Source: Acidobacteriota bacterium
GTDB taxonomy: Bacteria; Acidobacteriota; Vicinamibacteria; Vicinamibacterales; Fen-181
Reading direction: 5' to 3'
DNA: 46,198 nt
NCBI GenBank assembly: GCA_025363775.1
Contig: JANYLG010000092.1
Span: 1-46,198, forward strand
Positions 9,503 to 18,530 of the stretch are shown here, one piece after another. The translations under genes and the position numbers were made by a program. Position 1 is the stretch's first letter, and the number at the start of each line of letters is the position of its first letter. The notes beneath the pieces are model-generated. The model worked only from the letters and a program-made list of their open reading frames with translations. It ran no database searches and was not told the DNA's origin.

Positions 9503-10332
9503 CGCGACCTCGTCAGCATGAGAGCGCCGACCGCGAGCAGGATGGCGACGAGAAGGAGTTTCAGCCACTTCGCCCGCGCACGCGCGGCCAGCGCGAATCC
9601 CGCGCGCGATCCCGCCAGCACGCCCAGCACGGTCGAGGCGGCCATCCACGCGACGATCTCTCCCCTCCCGTAGTAGATCACCGCGCCGGCCGTGGCGGTG
9701 ACGCCGATCATGAACGCGCTGGTTGCCGCGGCGGCCCGCAGAGGCACCCCGCACCAGGCGTTCAGCGCGGGCACCTTCAGGATGCCCCCGCCCACGCCGA
9801 GCAGCGACGACACGCTGCCCGCGACGAACGACACGCCCATTGCCAGCGGCAGTCGCTTCACCGCGTAGGTCACGACCGCGCCGCTCTCCTCTTCGTAGTA
9901 GCGCCCTCCGAGGCGCCCGGGGTCGGCTTCGGGATCGAGCAGCACGTTCCGGCGCTCGAGGCGCCCGAGCATCGCAAGCGCCGACAGGACGGCGACGACG
10001 CCGAACATGCGCTGGAGGGTGGTGGCGGAGAGCATCGCCGCGACGAGACCGCCGGTGAGGCCGCCCGCCGTGGTGGCGACCTCCAGCACCATGCCGAGCC
10101 GGAGGTTGACCAGCGACCCTCCCATGCGGCCCGAGGAGACCACGCTCGACGTGGCGATGACGGTGGTGAGGCTGATGCCGACGGCGAGGCGCATCGGCAC
10201 GTGCAGCGCCAGGACGAGGAAGGGCACCAGAAAGACCCCGCCGCCCAGGCCAAGAAGGGCGCCGACGATGCCGGCTGCCGTCCCCGCAGCGAAGAGAACC
10301 AGGGTCAGCAGCAATGAGAGTTCGGGAACCAT
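9499..10332 (-). CDS. TauE/SafE family anion permease
   Basis: A 277-aa inner membrane protein with about eight hydrophobic segments and the two TauE/SafE half-repeats, each with a glycine-rich stretch: GALLGLGGGVFLVPFL near residues 25-40 and SSLLGVGGGILKVPAL near 185-200. The family moves sulfite, organosulfonates or other small organic anions across the inner membrane. The actual substrate cannot be read from the sequence. Starts 2 bases after the stop of the ketopantoate reductase-like gene and overlaps the DUF1634 gene by 4 bases, so the three form one operon. Confidence 0.92.
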   Translation of the reverse strand: MVPELSLLLTLVLFAAGTAAGIVGALLGLGGGVFLVPFLVLALHVPMRLAVGISLTTVIATSSVVSSGRMGGSLVNLRLGMVLEVATTAGGLTGGLVAAMLSATTLQRMFGVVAVLSALAMLGRLERRNVLLDPEADPGRLGGRYYEEESGAVVTYAVKRLPLAMGVSFVAGSVSSLLGVGGGILKVPALNAWCGVPLRAAAATSAFMIGVTATAGAVIYYGRGEIVAWMAASTVLGVLAGSRAGFALAARARAKWLKLLLVAILLAVGALMLTRSR

Positions 10333-10334
10333 GG

Positions 10335-11267
10335 TCAGGGCTGAACGGGCGACCCGTGCTCGAACGCCTTGAGGAGGCCGTAGAGCGTGGCCATCACCGG
10401 CGTGGGAATCCCGACGGCGCGGCCCCGGCGCACCACGGTGCCCATCAATGCCTCCAGTTCCAGCGGCTTCCCCGACGTGATGTCCACCATCATCGACGAG
10501 CGCATCGTCTTTGGGCTGTTGTCCATGTAGCGCATCTTCTGGGCGCGGACGTCCGCGGCGACCGGCACGCCGGCGTGGTGCGCGAGCGCTTCGACCTCGG
10601 TCATCGCCTGGTCGAACACCTCCTGGAATGCGGCCTGCGCCCAGGCCGGGCCGACGGGAAGACGCGCGGCCGCCGTGAGCCCGGCGATCGGCGCGAGGAA
10701 GATGAACTTCTCCCAGATCGGGATCCGGCTGTCAGCCGCCGTTTCCGCCTGGATGCCGGCGCCTGAGAGCGCCTCTTGGATACGAGCGACGCGGTCGGTC
10801 ACCACACGATCGCCGAACGCCTCGCCGAACACGATCCTCCGCACGGTGCCAACGTGCTCGACGACGCCAGGCGCGACCAGGGTGGAGGCGATGTAGGTTG
10901 CCCCGGCGAGCACCGGGGCCGGGCCGACCACGGACGAAAGTTCGTCCGCGCTGTCCACGCCGTTCTGCAGCGTGAGTACCGAGGTCCCTTCGCCGACGAG
11001 CCGCGGCACCAGCGGCAGCGCCTGCGGGTTCGAGTAGGTCTTCACGGCGAAGACCACCAGATCCACAGGTCCGACGTTCGACGGGTCGGCTTCCACGCGC
11101 ACGCGGACGACGAAGTCGCCAAGACCACTTCGGACGCAGAAGCCGCGATCGCGAATCGCGTCGAGGTTCGCGCCCCGCGCGATCAGCGTCACGTCGTGGC
11201 CGGCCTGCGCCAGGCGCGCGCCGTAGTAACCGCCCACCGCTCCCGCACCGATGATGGCCACTCGCAT
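10335..11267 (-). CDS. Ketopantoate reductase family oxidoreductase (PanE/ApbA-like)
   Basis: A 310-aa NADP-dependent 2-dehydropantoate 2-reductase family protein. The Rossmann motif GAGAVGG is at residues 7-13, and K76 (FAVKTY), N102 (NGVDS) and the candidate catalytic lysine K187 (IWEKF) are in family positions. The family reduces ketopantoate to pantoate for coenzyme A synthesis. Paralogues act on other 2-keto acids, and the operon with a TauE-type anion permease instead of panB/panC hints at a different substrate. First gene of the operon. A TACATT -10-like hexamer ends 7 bases before the ATG, so the mRNA may be leaderless. Confidence 0.88.
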   Translation of the reverse strand: MRVAIIGAGAVGGYYGARLAQAGHDVTLIARGANLDAIRDRGFCVRSGLGDFVVRVRVEADPSNVGPVDLVVFAVKTYSNPQALPLVPRLVGEGTSVLTLQNGVDSADELSSVVGPAPVLAGATYIASTLVAPGVVEHVGTVRRIVFGEAFGDRVVTDRVARIQEALSGAGIQAETAADSRIPIWEKFIFLAPIAGLTAAARLPVGPAWAQAAFQEVFDQAMTEVEALAHHAGVPVAADVRAQKMRYMDNSPKTMRSSMMVDITSGKPLELEALMGTVVRRGRAVGIPTPVMATLYGLLKAFEHGSPVQP

Positions 11268-11274
11268 CAGGTCG

Positions 11275-11280
11275 AATGTA
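11275..11280 (-). promoter_or_regulatory. Candidate -10 (TACATT), near-leaderless start of PanE-like gene
   Basis: TACATT on the minus strand, 7 bases before the ATG at 11267. Counting 7 bases past the hexamer puts transcription start at 11268, one base from the start codon. No convincing -35. The rest of the gap to 11468 holds a short dispersed sequence at about 11366-11418 (a TTCGACTCG...GCTCGCTCACGG-type module) and no gene. Confidence 0.55.
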
Positions 11281-11456
11281 GCACGAGTCCGGCGGGTCGT
11301 CGCCGGCGCAGAGAGAGGCGGACGTGGACCGGACTGGCGTGACGGGCGACTGGCGAGGTCGGCCGTTCGACTCGCGGTTCACTCCGCTCGCTCACGGCGC
11401 CCTGAGCCAAGTCGCCCCTCGACCGTGATCGGGGCGACACCAGCCGAATTCGCGGT

Positions 11457-11462
11457 TAGAAT
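11457..11462 (+). promoter_or_regulatory. Candidate -10 (TAGAAT), leaderless start
   Basis: TAGAAT ends 6 bases before the ATG at 11469, placing +1 on the A of the start codon. GCGACA at 11434-11439, 17 bases upstream, matches 4 of 6 bases of the -35 consensus. No Shine-Dalgarno sequence fits between the hexamer and the ATG. Confidence 0.6.
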
Positions 11463-11468
11463 CCGCTT

Positions 11469-13181
11469 ATGTATCCACGCCGACCCGTCTTCTTCCTCGT
11501 GCTTCTCCTTGCCGCCGCCTGGATGTCCGGGCTCATGGTCAGCGCGCACCGCGACAACCAGGGCGGCCCGGCCGACCTGGTGATCTTCAACGGGAAGGTG
11601 TACCCGGGGCACGGGATCGGGTTTGCGGAAGCGGTAGCGGTCCGCGGCAATACGGTGCTGCGCGTCGGGACGAACCAGCAGATCAAGAGCCTCGCCGGCA
11701 GCGCGACGAAGCTGATCGACGCCCGCGGCGGATCGGTGCTGCCTGGGCTGAACGACTCGCACCTGCACGTGATCAGCGGCGGCCTGACGCTGCAGCAGGC
11801 GCTCCTGGGCGACGCCACGTCGATCGAGGCGCTGAAGACGATCATCCGCCAGTTCGCGGCGGCCCACCCCGACCGCCCCTGGGTGCTCGGGCGGGGATGG
11901 ACCTACACGGCGGTTCCCGGCGGCCTGCCCACCCACCAGCAACTCGACGAGGTGGTCTCTGACCGCCCCGCGGTGATGGTGGCGTACGACGGGCACACCG
12001 CGTGGGTCAACTCGCGCGCGTTGAAGCTTGCCGGCATCACGGGCACCACGCCGGATCCCGATGGCGGCGTCATTGTGAAGGACCCGAAGACCGGCGAGCC
12101 CACCGGCGTGCTGAAGGAGAACGCGCAGGGCCTCGTGCGCAAGCTGGTGCCCGCGTGGACGCGCGACGATCGACTGAACGCGGTCCGTGCCGCGGTGGCC
12201 ATGGCTCACAAGTTCGGTGTGACCAGCGTCCAGAACGCGGGCAGCAGCAGCGAGGACATCTCGCTGCTCGACACGCTCCGGAAGTCGGGCGAGTTGAGGC
12301 TCCGCGTCTACTCGGCGATGTCGGTGGAGCCTGGGTTCACCGAGGCGGACGCGGATCAGATTCAGCAGGTGTGGAAGACCTACGGCGACGATCCGCTGCT
12401 GAAGACGGGCGCCGCCAAGCTCTTCGTCGACGGCGTCATCGAGTCGCACACCGCGGTGATGCTGGCGCCGTACGCCAACAAGCCAATCAAGGGCGACCCG
12501 CTCTGGAAGGCCGCGGAGTTCGAGCGCGTGATCACGCTGCTCGACAAGCGGGGCTGGCAGGTGTGGGTGCATGCGATCGGCGACGGCGGGGTGCGGATGA
12601 CGCTCGATGCCTACGAGCACGCGGCAGCCGCGAATCCCGCGCCGGCCCGCGGACGCCGGCATCGCATCGAGCACATCGAGACGATCGACGCGGCCGACAT
12701 CCCGAGATTCGCGACGCTGAATGTCATCGCGTCGCAGCAACCATTCCACGGTACGCCCGACCTGCTCGGCGTGTGGATCCCGAACATCGGGCACGAGCGC
12801 GCGTCTCGGGGCTGGGCCTACGGCAGCATCCTGAAGACGGGCGGCCACGTCGCGTTCGGCAGCGACTGGGCCGTCGTGTCGATGGACCCGCGGATCGGGA
12901 TCCACACGGCCGTCAACCGGACGTCGCTCGACGGCAAGCCGGCGGGCGGGTGGCGTCCCGAACAGAAGATCCCGTTGGCCGCCGCGATTGACGGCTACAC
13001 GTCAGGCGCGGCCTACGCCTCATTCGACGAGCGCCGCAAGGGCACGCTGGCGCCCGGCATGCTGGCCGATCTCGTCATCCTCTCCACCGACATCTTCGCC
13101 ACGCCGCCCGAGCGCTTCCTCGACACGAAGGTGGAGACGACGGTCTTCGACGGCAAGGTGGTCTACACGCGGAGCCGTTGA
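11469..13181 (+). CDS. Exported amidohydrolase, YtcJ-like (amidohydrolase family 3)
   Basis: A 570-aa metal-dependent amidohydrolase with an N-terminal signal peptide or anchor (about residues 5-26). The HxH metal-binding pair is H98/H100 in LPGLNDSHLH. Downstream family elements are VWVHAIGDGG, HRIEHIET and FGSDWAV with the conserved Asp. This pattern matches YtcJ-type enzymes, whose natural substrates are mostly unknown. The active site is complete, unlike the amidohydrolase at 39826. Probably leaderless, from TAGAAT at 11457-11462. Single gene, convergent with the desuccinylase-like gene (49-bp gap). Confidence 0.92.
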   Translation: MYPRRPVFFLVLLLAAAWMSGLMVSAHRDNQGGPADLVIFNGKVYPGHGIGFAEAVAVRGNTVLRVGTNQQIKSLAGSATKLIDARGGSVLPGLNDSHLHVISGGLTLQQALLGDATSIEALKTIIRQFAAAHPDRPWVLGRGWTYTAVPGGLPTHQQLDEVVSDRPAVMVAYDGHTAWVNSRALKLAGITGTTPDPDGGVIVKDPKTGEPTGVLKENAQGLVRKLVPAWTRDDRLNAVRAAVAMAHKFGVTSVQNAGSSSEDISLLDTLRKSGELRLRVYSAMSVEPGFTEADADQIQQVWKTYGDDPLLKTGAAKLFVDGVIESHTAVMLAPYANKPIKGDPLWKAAEFERVITLLDKRGWQVWVHAIGDGGVRMTLDAYEHAAAANPAPARGRRHRIEHIETIDAADIPRFATLNVIASQQPFHGTPDLLGVWIPNIGHERASRGWAYGSILKTGGHVAFGSDWAVVSMDPRIGIHTAVNRTSLDGKPAGGWRPEQKIPLAAAIDGYTSGAAYASFDERRKGTLAPGMLADLVILSTDIFATPPERFLDTKVETTVFDGKVVYTRSR

Positions 13182-13230
13182 CCGCCTCCGCGCCGCCCGG
13201 CCGGTGCCCCTCGTCCCCTGATCCCTGCCC

Positions 13231-14304
13231 CTAATCCCTCTTCACCACCCCGATGTTCGCGATCGTCTCGCCCTTCGTCATAGACGGAACGGCTCGCAGA
13301 TAGAGCACGACGCCCGATTCGGGGGCGCGGGCCTCGAGGATCGTCTTGCCGACGTAGTCCGTCACGTAGCCGACCAGCATGCCTTTCTCCACGTAGGTGC
13401 CCCGCTTGACCAGCGGATAGAACATGCCCGTCTGATCGCTCATCATCCCGGCGATCCGTTCGATCCACACGGGGTGCTCGATCACCGATGGCACGCCCGG
13501 CAGCATCTGGAGATACCGCATCACGCTCAGGCAGCCGTTCACGAGCGCGTTCACGTCGTCGGTCTCGACGGTTCCGGCGTGGCCGGCCTCGGCCGTCAGT
13601 GATGCCTTTCCACGCGTGCTGGCTGTGTTCTCGAGGTAGCGCGACGCGGCGGGATCCTTCGGGCGGTCGGCCGAGATGATGATGGTGTCGAGGCCGAAGG
13701 CGAGCGCCATCTCGCGCGACACCTGGTCCTGCTTCTCTTTGCCCGTGACAGTCCAGTAGCTGTAAGGCCGAAGGCTCTCGTCGAGGTCGCCCCCGTGCAG
13801 GTCGATCAGGTGGTCGGACGGTTCGACCACCTCGCGCGTCATCGCGTACGACGCGCGCTCGGTCTGCGTGCCGGTCGGGTTGCCCGGATAGAACCGGTTC
13901 ATGCTCTTGCCGTCCACCGGGTTGACGTGGGCGATCTTTTGCTCGAACGACGCGGTGTTCACGAGCGGCACGATGATCACCGTGCCCGAGATCTGTGCCG
14001 GGTCGAGCAGCGCGATCATCTTCTCGAGCGCGATGATCGAGGCATACTCGGTGCCGTGCGCGCCGGCGACGAGCGCGAGGACGCGCCCCGGCCTGGCGCC
14101 GTGCACGACCGCCACGGGGATGTTGGTGCCGGCATCGACACCCGCCGGGACGGCAATGACACCGGTGGCCTTCTGGCCGCGAGCCGCCTTCGCGGTGCCC
14201 ACGATGAAGGTCGGGCGTGGGTCGGCCGACTGGGCGAACAGGCTGGCCGAGCAGAACAGCGCGCCTGCCAGGACGAGTACCGAACGCTCGAGCTGAGTTC
14301 TCAT
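13231..14304 (-). CDS. Exported succinylglutamate desuccinylase/aspartoacylase family protein
   Basis: A 357-aa zinc-dependent hydrolase of the AstE/AspA family (M14-like fold) with a signal peptide (about residues 8-25, ending LFAQS). Zinc ligands are visible as H83 and E86 in GAHGTEY and H170 in DLHGGD. The C-terminal part (RGTYVEKGMLVGYV) resembles the beta domain of the family. Members remove acyl groups from amino acids or act as small-peptide amidases. Export suggests work on imported or envelope-derived substrates. Unlike the leaderless genes nearby, it has a real leader: GGGAG lies upstream of the ATG, with a CATACT hexamer at 14328-14333. Confidence 0.88.
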   Translation of the reverse strand: MRTQLERSVLVLAGALFCSASLFAQSADPRPTFIVGTAKAARGQKATGVIAVPAGVDAGTNIPVAVVHGARPGRVLALVAGAHGTEYASIIALEKMIALLDPAQISGTVIIVPLVNTASFEQKIAHVNPVDGKSMNRFYPGNPTGTQTERASYAMTREVVEPSDHLIDLHGGDLDESLRPYSYWTVTGKEKQDQVSREMALAFGLDTIIISADRPKDPAASRYLENTASTRGKASLTAEAGHAGTVETDDVNALVNGCLSVMRYLQMLPGVPSVIEHPVWIERIAGMMSDQTGMFYPLVKRGTYVEKGMLVGYVTDYVGKTILEARAPESGVVLYLRAVPSMTKGETIANIGVVKRD

Positions 14305-14417
14305 GGTTGTGCTCCCTTGCGTGCGGCAGTATGAGGCGCAACGGCGGGAGAATGCAACGGGAAGCCGGTGCGGGCGGGAAGGCGAGAACGTGGCGGTGGC
14401 GATGGGTCGGTTGGCGG

Positions 14418-14423
14418 TAGAAT
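14418..14423 (+). promoter_or_regulatory. Candidate -10 (TAGAAT), leaderless start of aldehyde dehydrogenase
   Basis: TAGAAT ends 6 bases before the ATG at 14430, so +1 falls on the A of the ATG. The context (GTAGAATCCGGTGATG) closely resembles that at 11455-11471. No -35 element is evident. Confidence 0.58.
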
Positions 14424-14429
14424 CCGGTG

Positions 14430-15857
14430 ATGACCCACCCCTTCTTTCTCGCCGGCTCCTGGCGACAGTCCAGCGAGCCCTTGAACGTGACGTGCCCGTA
14501 CGACAACTCGCTGGTCGGCCAGACCTGGCTGGCGGGTGATTCTGAATTCGAAGAGGCCACGCAGGCGGCAGTCGAGGCGGCCGAGGTCATGCGGCGTCTG
14601 CCGGCATACGAGCGCGCGGCGATTCTCATGCGGGCGCACGCGGATCTCGTCTCGCGACGCGACGAGATCGGCCGCACGATCGCCGGCGAGGCCGGCAAGG
14701 CGCTGCGCGATGCGCTGGGCGAAGCCGACCGCGGCATCCAGACGTTTCAGGTGGCGGCTGAGGAGGCCAGGCGCATCGGCGGCGAGGTCATCCCGATGGA
14801 CCTCGCACCACACGGCAAGGGGCGTGTCGCGTTCACCCGGCGGTACCCCATCGGCCCCATTGCCGGCATCTCGCCGTTCAACTTCCCGTTCAACCTGACG
14901 GCCCACAAGCTGGCGCCGGCGATTGCCGCGGGCAATCCGATCGTCCTGAAGCCGGCCACCAAGACGCCGCTGTCGGCGCTGATCCTCGCCGACGCGCTCG
15001 ACAAGGCTGGACTCCCGAAAGGCGCGCTGAGTGTCCTGCCGATGTCACGGCAGGTCGGCGACCGCCTGGTCACCGACGATCGCTACAAGCTACTGACGTT
15101 CACCGGGTCCTCAGCGGTCGGCTGGGGCATGAAGGCGCGGGCCGGGCGAAAGAAGGTGGTGCTGGAACTGGGCGGCAACGCGGGCGTCATCGTGGACGAA
15201 ACGGCCGACATCGACTACGCCGTGAAGAGGATTGCCGTCGGTGGGTTCGCGCTGGCGGGTCAGAGCTGCATCTCGGTTCAGCGGGTGTTCGTCCAGCAGA
15301 CGGTGTTCGACCGCTTTGCCTCGCAACTCGTCGCCCGCCTCGAGGCGCTGAAGGTCGGCGACCCGATGGACCCCGCGACCGACATCGGGCCGATGATCGA
15401 GGAATCCGAAGCGGCGCGCATCGAGTCATGGGTGCGCGAAGCGGTGCAGGAGGGCGCGACGGTGCTCACCGGCGGACGCCGGCTCGGCCCGGCTCTGTAT
15501 TCGCCGACGGTACTGATCAACGTTGCTGAGACGTCGAAGGTGTGCGCGGAGGAGGTCTTCGGGCCGGTGATCGGCCTCTACAGGTTCGAGGAGTTCAGCG
15601 ACGCGCTCGCCAGGGTGAATCGCTCGTCGTACGGCCTGCAGGCCGGGCTCTTTACCGCCAATCTCCTCCGCACGCTCGACGCGATGGACGTCCTCGAGGT
15701 GGGCGGCGTCATCGTCAACGATGTCTCCGCGTGGCGCATCGATCACATGCCGTATGGCGGCGTGAAGGACTCGGGCATCGGGCGCGAGGGGCCGCGCTAC
15801 GCCATCGAGGAGATGACGGAGCAGAAGATCATCGTCATCAACCGTGAGCTGACGTAG
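14430..15857 (+). CDS. NAD(P)-dependent aldehyde dehydrogenase
   Basis: A 475-aa enzyme of the aldehyde dehydrogenase superfamily, cytoplasmic, oxidising an aldehyde to the acid with NAD(P). Catalytic residues are in place: N151 (SPFNFPFN), E246 (LELGGNAG) and nucleophile C280 (GQSCISVQR). Overall it is closest to the succinate-semialdehyde/GapN-like branch, but the substrate cannot be assigned. An adjacent GTG at 14427 would add one residue. The ATG is preferred because the -10 hexamer at 14418-14423 puts transcription start exactly there. Single gene, divergent from the desuccinylase-like gene and convergent with the M14 peptidase. Confidence 0.92.
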   Translation: MTHPFFLAGSWRQSSEPLNVTCPYDNSLVGQTWLAGDSEFEEATQAAVEAAEVMRRLPAYERAAILMRAHADLVSRRDEIGRTIAGEAGKALRDALGEADRGIQTFQVAAEEARRIGGEVIPMDLAPHGKGRVAFTRRYPIGPIAGISPFNFPFNLTAHKLAPAIAAGNPIVLKPATKTPLSALILADALDKAGLPKGALSVLPMSRQVGDRLVTDDRYKLLTFTGSSAVGWGMKARAGRKKVVLELGGNAGVIVDETADIDYAVKRIAVGGFALAGQSCISVQRVFVQQTVFDRFASQLVARLEALKVGDPMDPATDIGPMIEESEAARIESWVREAVQEGATVLTGGRRLGPALYSPTVLINVAETSKVCAEEVFGPVIGLYRFEEFSDALARVNRSSYGLQAGLFTANLLRTLDAMDVLEVGGVIVNDVSAWRIDHMPYGGVKDSGIGREGPRYAIEEMTEQKIIVINRELT

Positions 15858-16085
15858 TCGGCTGGCGGCCTGCGAGCGGTTTCAAAGCCCGAACTGCCGC
15901 TCTTCGGGTCCTGTCGGCGAGCAGCCCCACCGTCCTCGGCGCCAAAGGCACCTGTCACGTGAGTGGCGCCTGCGCGGCGGGCGGAGCGCCCCGTGGTTCG
16001 GCGATGCTCACCACACCGCCACCCGCCTGCGGGCTTCGAAACCAGTTCTCACGAGAGTCCGAGCCGTGTCTGGCTGGCGACAGTC
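15858..16085. other. Convergent intergenic region with an inverted-repeat pair
   Basis: The gap between two convergent genes. GGTTTCAAAGCCCG at 15878-15891 and CGGGCTTCGAAACC at 16030-16043 are inverted copies with one mismatch, about 138 bases apart. No open frame with family signal and no U-tract terminator. Possibly a degenerate small repeat element or a bidirectional termination region. Confidence 0.45.
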
Positions 16086-17480
16086 TCACGATGTTCCAAG
16101 GCGACGCTCGGTGCGAACGATGCGGACCACCGTGTAGCTGCCGGCGCCGGTTGGGCGCAGCAGGACGATGTCCGAGCTGGCGCCGACGACGAGCGGCCGA
16201 TCGGACTTGAACGTTTTCCAGTCGGCGATCTGAACGGCGTCCCCTTCCTTCCAGCCCTGGTTCGTCGCCGCGAGGAGCCCGGTGGCATCGACCGTTTCCA
16301 GCGCGGAGAACACCCGCATGTCGCCCAGATCCTCCACGCGCAGCGCCTGGACCGCTTGCCTCACGCCCTTCGCGTCCGCGGGCTTGACGATGCGGCTCGA
16401 GCCGAGGGCGAGGTCGCCGGTGAATGGCGCAATCCCGGTGCCGGGAACAATCGACGCGTTCCTGATGATGACGGTGAAGAGATTCGATTCGTTGATGGGC
16501 AGCGAGGCGTAACTGGCGGCATCGGCTCCCTGCACGCGGCCGGTCGCCAGCGCGTCGAGCGCGGTCAGGATAGCCACCACGTTCAGTTTGATCAGTTCCT
16601 TGTCGGCCGCGTCTCCCGGGTAGGGTCCTGTTTCGATCAGCACCACCGGCGTTCCCCATTTCGCCACGTTGTCGCCGAACGCGCGCACTTCGAACTCGTC
16701 CTCGTACCGCGCAACCTGCCCGGGGGCGAGCGCCTCCACTGATTCGCGGATCACGGCACAGGTGCGCTTGGCGAGCAACCGGCCCGGCGTCTCCGTTCGC
16801 GCCTCGTCGAACGCCACCGCCAGCAGCGAGATCGACGCCGGCTTCGTCTTGCCGGCCGACGTGCGCCAGCCCTGGTTGTGCAGGTTGAAGCCCAGCGCGG
16901 GCTGAAGGCGATCGCGGAGCGACTTGAGCACCCTCCCCTCGGGCGTCTGGAGCAGCAGCGCGTCGCGGTTGATGTCGATCCCCTGCGCGTTGCGGCGCTG
17001 GAACCGCTCCGCGCCGTCGGGGTTGAGCATCGGCACCACGTGAATGGTCAACTGCTGCAGCAGGCGCTGCACGGGAGCGTCGGCCTGGTGACGCGCCAGG
17101 ATGTGCAGGATATCGAGGAGGGCCGACGTGGCCGTCGGTTCGTCGCCGTGCATCTGCGACCAGAGCAGAACGTGCATCGGGCCGGTGCCGAACCAGACGT
17201 GGTTGATCGAGCGCCCTTCGAGCGACTCGCCGATCTTCTCCAGTTGGTGGAGTCCCGCGCCCGCTTTCACCGCGGTCTCGAGGCGAGCGAGCAGGCGGGC
17301 GTGGTCGAGAAGCGCGGGCGGACCGTAGTCGATGTGCTCCGCCTCCCATACCCGGGCGACGCCCAGGGCGTCGCGCTGGGGATCCTGCGCTGACGCGGGG
17401 GCCACCGACAGCAAGATAGCGAGGACCGCGAACGAGAACACGACGAGAACGCACGGGCGGGGGCGGGTGAGTCGATTCAT
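16086..17480 (-). CDS. Exported M14 family zinc carboxypeptidase
   Basis: A 464-aa secreted metallocarboxypeptidase with a signal peptide (about residues 11-32, ending APASAQ). M14 signature residues are H111 and E114 (SQMHGDEPT), the substrate-binding N171/R172 (DINRD), the third zinc ligand H201 (NLHNQ) and the likely catalytic E283 (LIETGPY). About 160 residues follow the catalytic domain, perhaps a transthyretin-like or regulatory domain. Expected to cleave C-terminal residues from peptides outside the cytoplasm. Lies 13 bases after the epimerase gene and could be cotranscribed with it. A TATACT hexamer overlapping that gap suggests its own near-leaderless promoter. Confidence 0.9.
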   Translation of the reverse strand: MNRLTRPRPCVLVVFSFAVLAILLSVAPASAQDPQRDALGVARVWEAEHIDYGPPALLDHARLLARLETAVKAGAGLHQLEKIGESLEGRSINHVWFGTGPMHVLLWSQMHGDEPTATSALLDILHILARHQADAPVQRLLQQLTIHVVPMLNPDGAERFQRRNAQGIDINRDALLLQTPEGRVLKSLRDRLQPALGFNLHNQGWRTSAGKTKPASISLLAVAFDEARTETPGRLLAKRTCAVIRESVEALAPGQVARYEDEFEVRAFGDNVAKWGTPVVLIETGPYPGDAADKELIKLNVVAILTALDALATGRVQGADAASYASLPINESNLFTVIIRNASIVPGTGIAPFTGDLALGSSRIVKPADAKGVRQAVQALRVEDLGDMRVFSALETVDATGLLAATNQGWKEGDAVQIADWKTFKSDRPLVVGASSDIVLLRPTGAGSYTVVRIVRTERRLGTS

Positions 17481-17487
17481 GGCGGTA

Positions 17488-17493
17488 AGTATA
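17488..17493 (-). promoter_or_regulatory. Candidate -10 (TATACT) before M14 peptidase
   Basis: TATACT on the minus strand in the 13-base gap directly after the epimerase stop codon (17494-17496), ending 7 bases before the ATG at 17480. Predicted +1 is 17481, one base from the ATG. The local sequence CTAATATACTTA is strikingly AT-rich for this genome. Confidence 0.6.
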
Positions 17494-18402
17494 TTAGAGC
17501 AGGTTCCGGAGCGCGTCGCCGAGGTCCGGGTACCCGAACTGGTATCCGTCGGCGAGCGCTCGCGCCGGGACCATCCGGGTGCTCGCCAAGAGCAGCGGCC
17601 CTGCCATTTCTCCAACCGCGAGGCGCAGTGCGAAAGCCGGCGCGGGCAGCAGGCTGGGCCGGCGCAGCACACGTCCCAGCACGTGGGCGAACTCACGGTT
17701 GCGAACCGGGGATGGGGAACCGAGATTGACCGCGCCGCGAACATGGTCGTGTGTGATGGCCAGGGTGGCGATGCCCACCCAGTCGTCGACGTGAATCCAC
17801 GACATGAACTGGCGTCCCGAGCCGAGCGGGCCGCCGCCGAACAGCCTGAACGGCAGCAGCATCCGCGGCAGCGCCCCCGCCTCGGCCGTCAGGACGATCC
17901 CGGTCCGCAGCGTCACCACACGGGCGCGGTCTTCGGCTGTGCGCGCTTCGGCTTCCCACCGCGCACAGACATCCGCCAGGAAGCCACGGCCGGCAGCGGC
18001 GCCTTCGGTGAGTGCTTCGTCACCCCTATCCCCGTAGTAACCCTGCGCCGACGAACTGACGAACGCGGCCGGTGGTCGCCGGAGTCGGTGGATGGCCGCG
18101 ACCAGGCTTCGTGTCGCCGCGAGGCGGCTGTCGAGGATTCGCGCTTTCCGCGCGTCCGTCCAGCGGCCGTTGGCGATGGACTCTCCGGCGAGGTTCACCA
18201 CCGCGTCGGCCCCTTCCAGCGCCGAGGCCCAGTCCCCCGCAGTTCCATCCGGGGTCCAGGCAAGAGACGACCGCGCGGCCTCCCACGGGGTGGACGGGCT
18301 GGCGCCACGGGTCAACACCAGCACGCGGTGCCCGTCGGCGATGAGGCGTTCGGACAACGCCTGCCCGAGAAACCCGCTCCCGCCCGCAATGACAATCTTC
18401 AT
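17494..18402 (-). CDS. TIGR01777-type epimerase (SDR39U1 family)
   Basis: A 302-aa extended short-chain dehydrogenase-like protein of the TIGR01777 group (SDR39U1; E. coli YfcH is the familiar member). It begins MKIVIAGGSGFLGQAL, the NAD(P)-binding GGxGFxG loop at residues 7-12. VVNLAGESIANGRW is family-typical and SSSAQGYYGDRG contains the active-site-region Tyr. The family's biochemical role is unsettled. The frame is open upstream to 18504, but the ATG at 18402 starts the Rossmann fold. TAGAAT at 18416-18421 would give a leader of about 7 bases. Divergent from recD2 (128-bp gap). Confidence 0.92.
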   Translation of the reverse strand: MKIVIAGGSGFLGQALSERLIADGHRVLVLTRGASPSTPWEAARSSLAWTPDGTAGDWASALEGADAVVNLAGESIANGRWTDARKARILDSRLAATRSLVAAIHRLRRPPAAFVSSSAQGYYGDRGDEALTEGAAAGRGFLADVCARWEAEARTAEDRARVVTLRTGIVLTAEAGALPRMLLPFRLFGGGPLGSGRQFMSWIHVDDWVGIATLAITHDHVRGAVNLGSPSPVRNREFAHVLGRVLRRPSLLPAPAFALRLAVGEMAGPLLLASTRMVPARALADGYQFGYPDLGDALRNLL

Positions 18403-18530
18403 GATGGCCCCATCGATTCTACGCCCGGAGGGGGCCCGGGCGGTGCATTCTCTCGGCCCGCGGAACAAGCCCCCTGGTCCTGACACGCGTGACTGACTGA
18501 CCACTGGCCACTGGCAACCGACAACTGCCC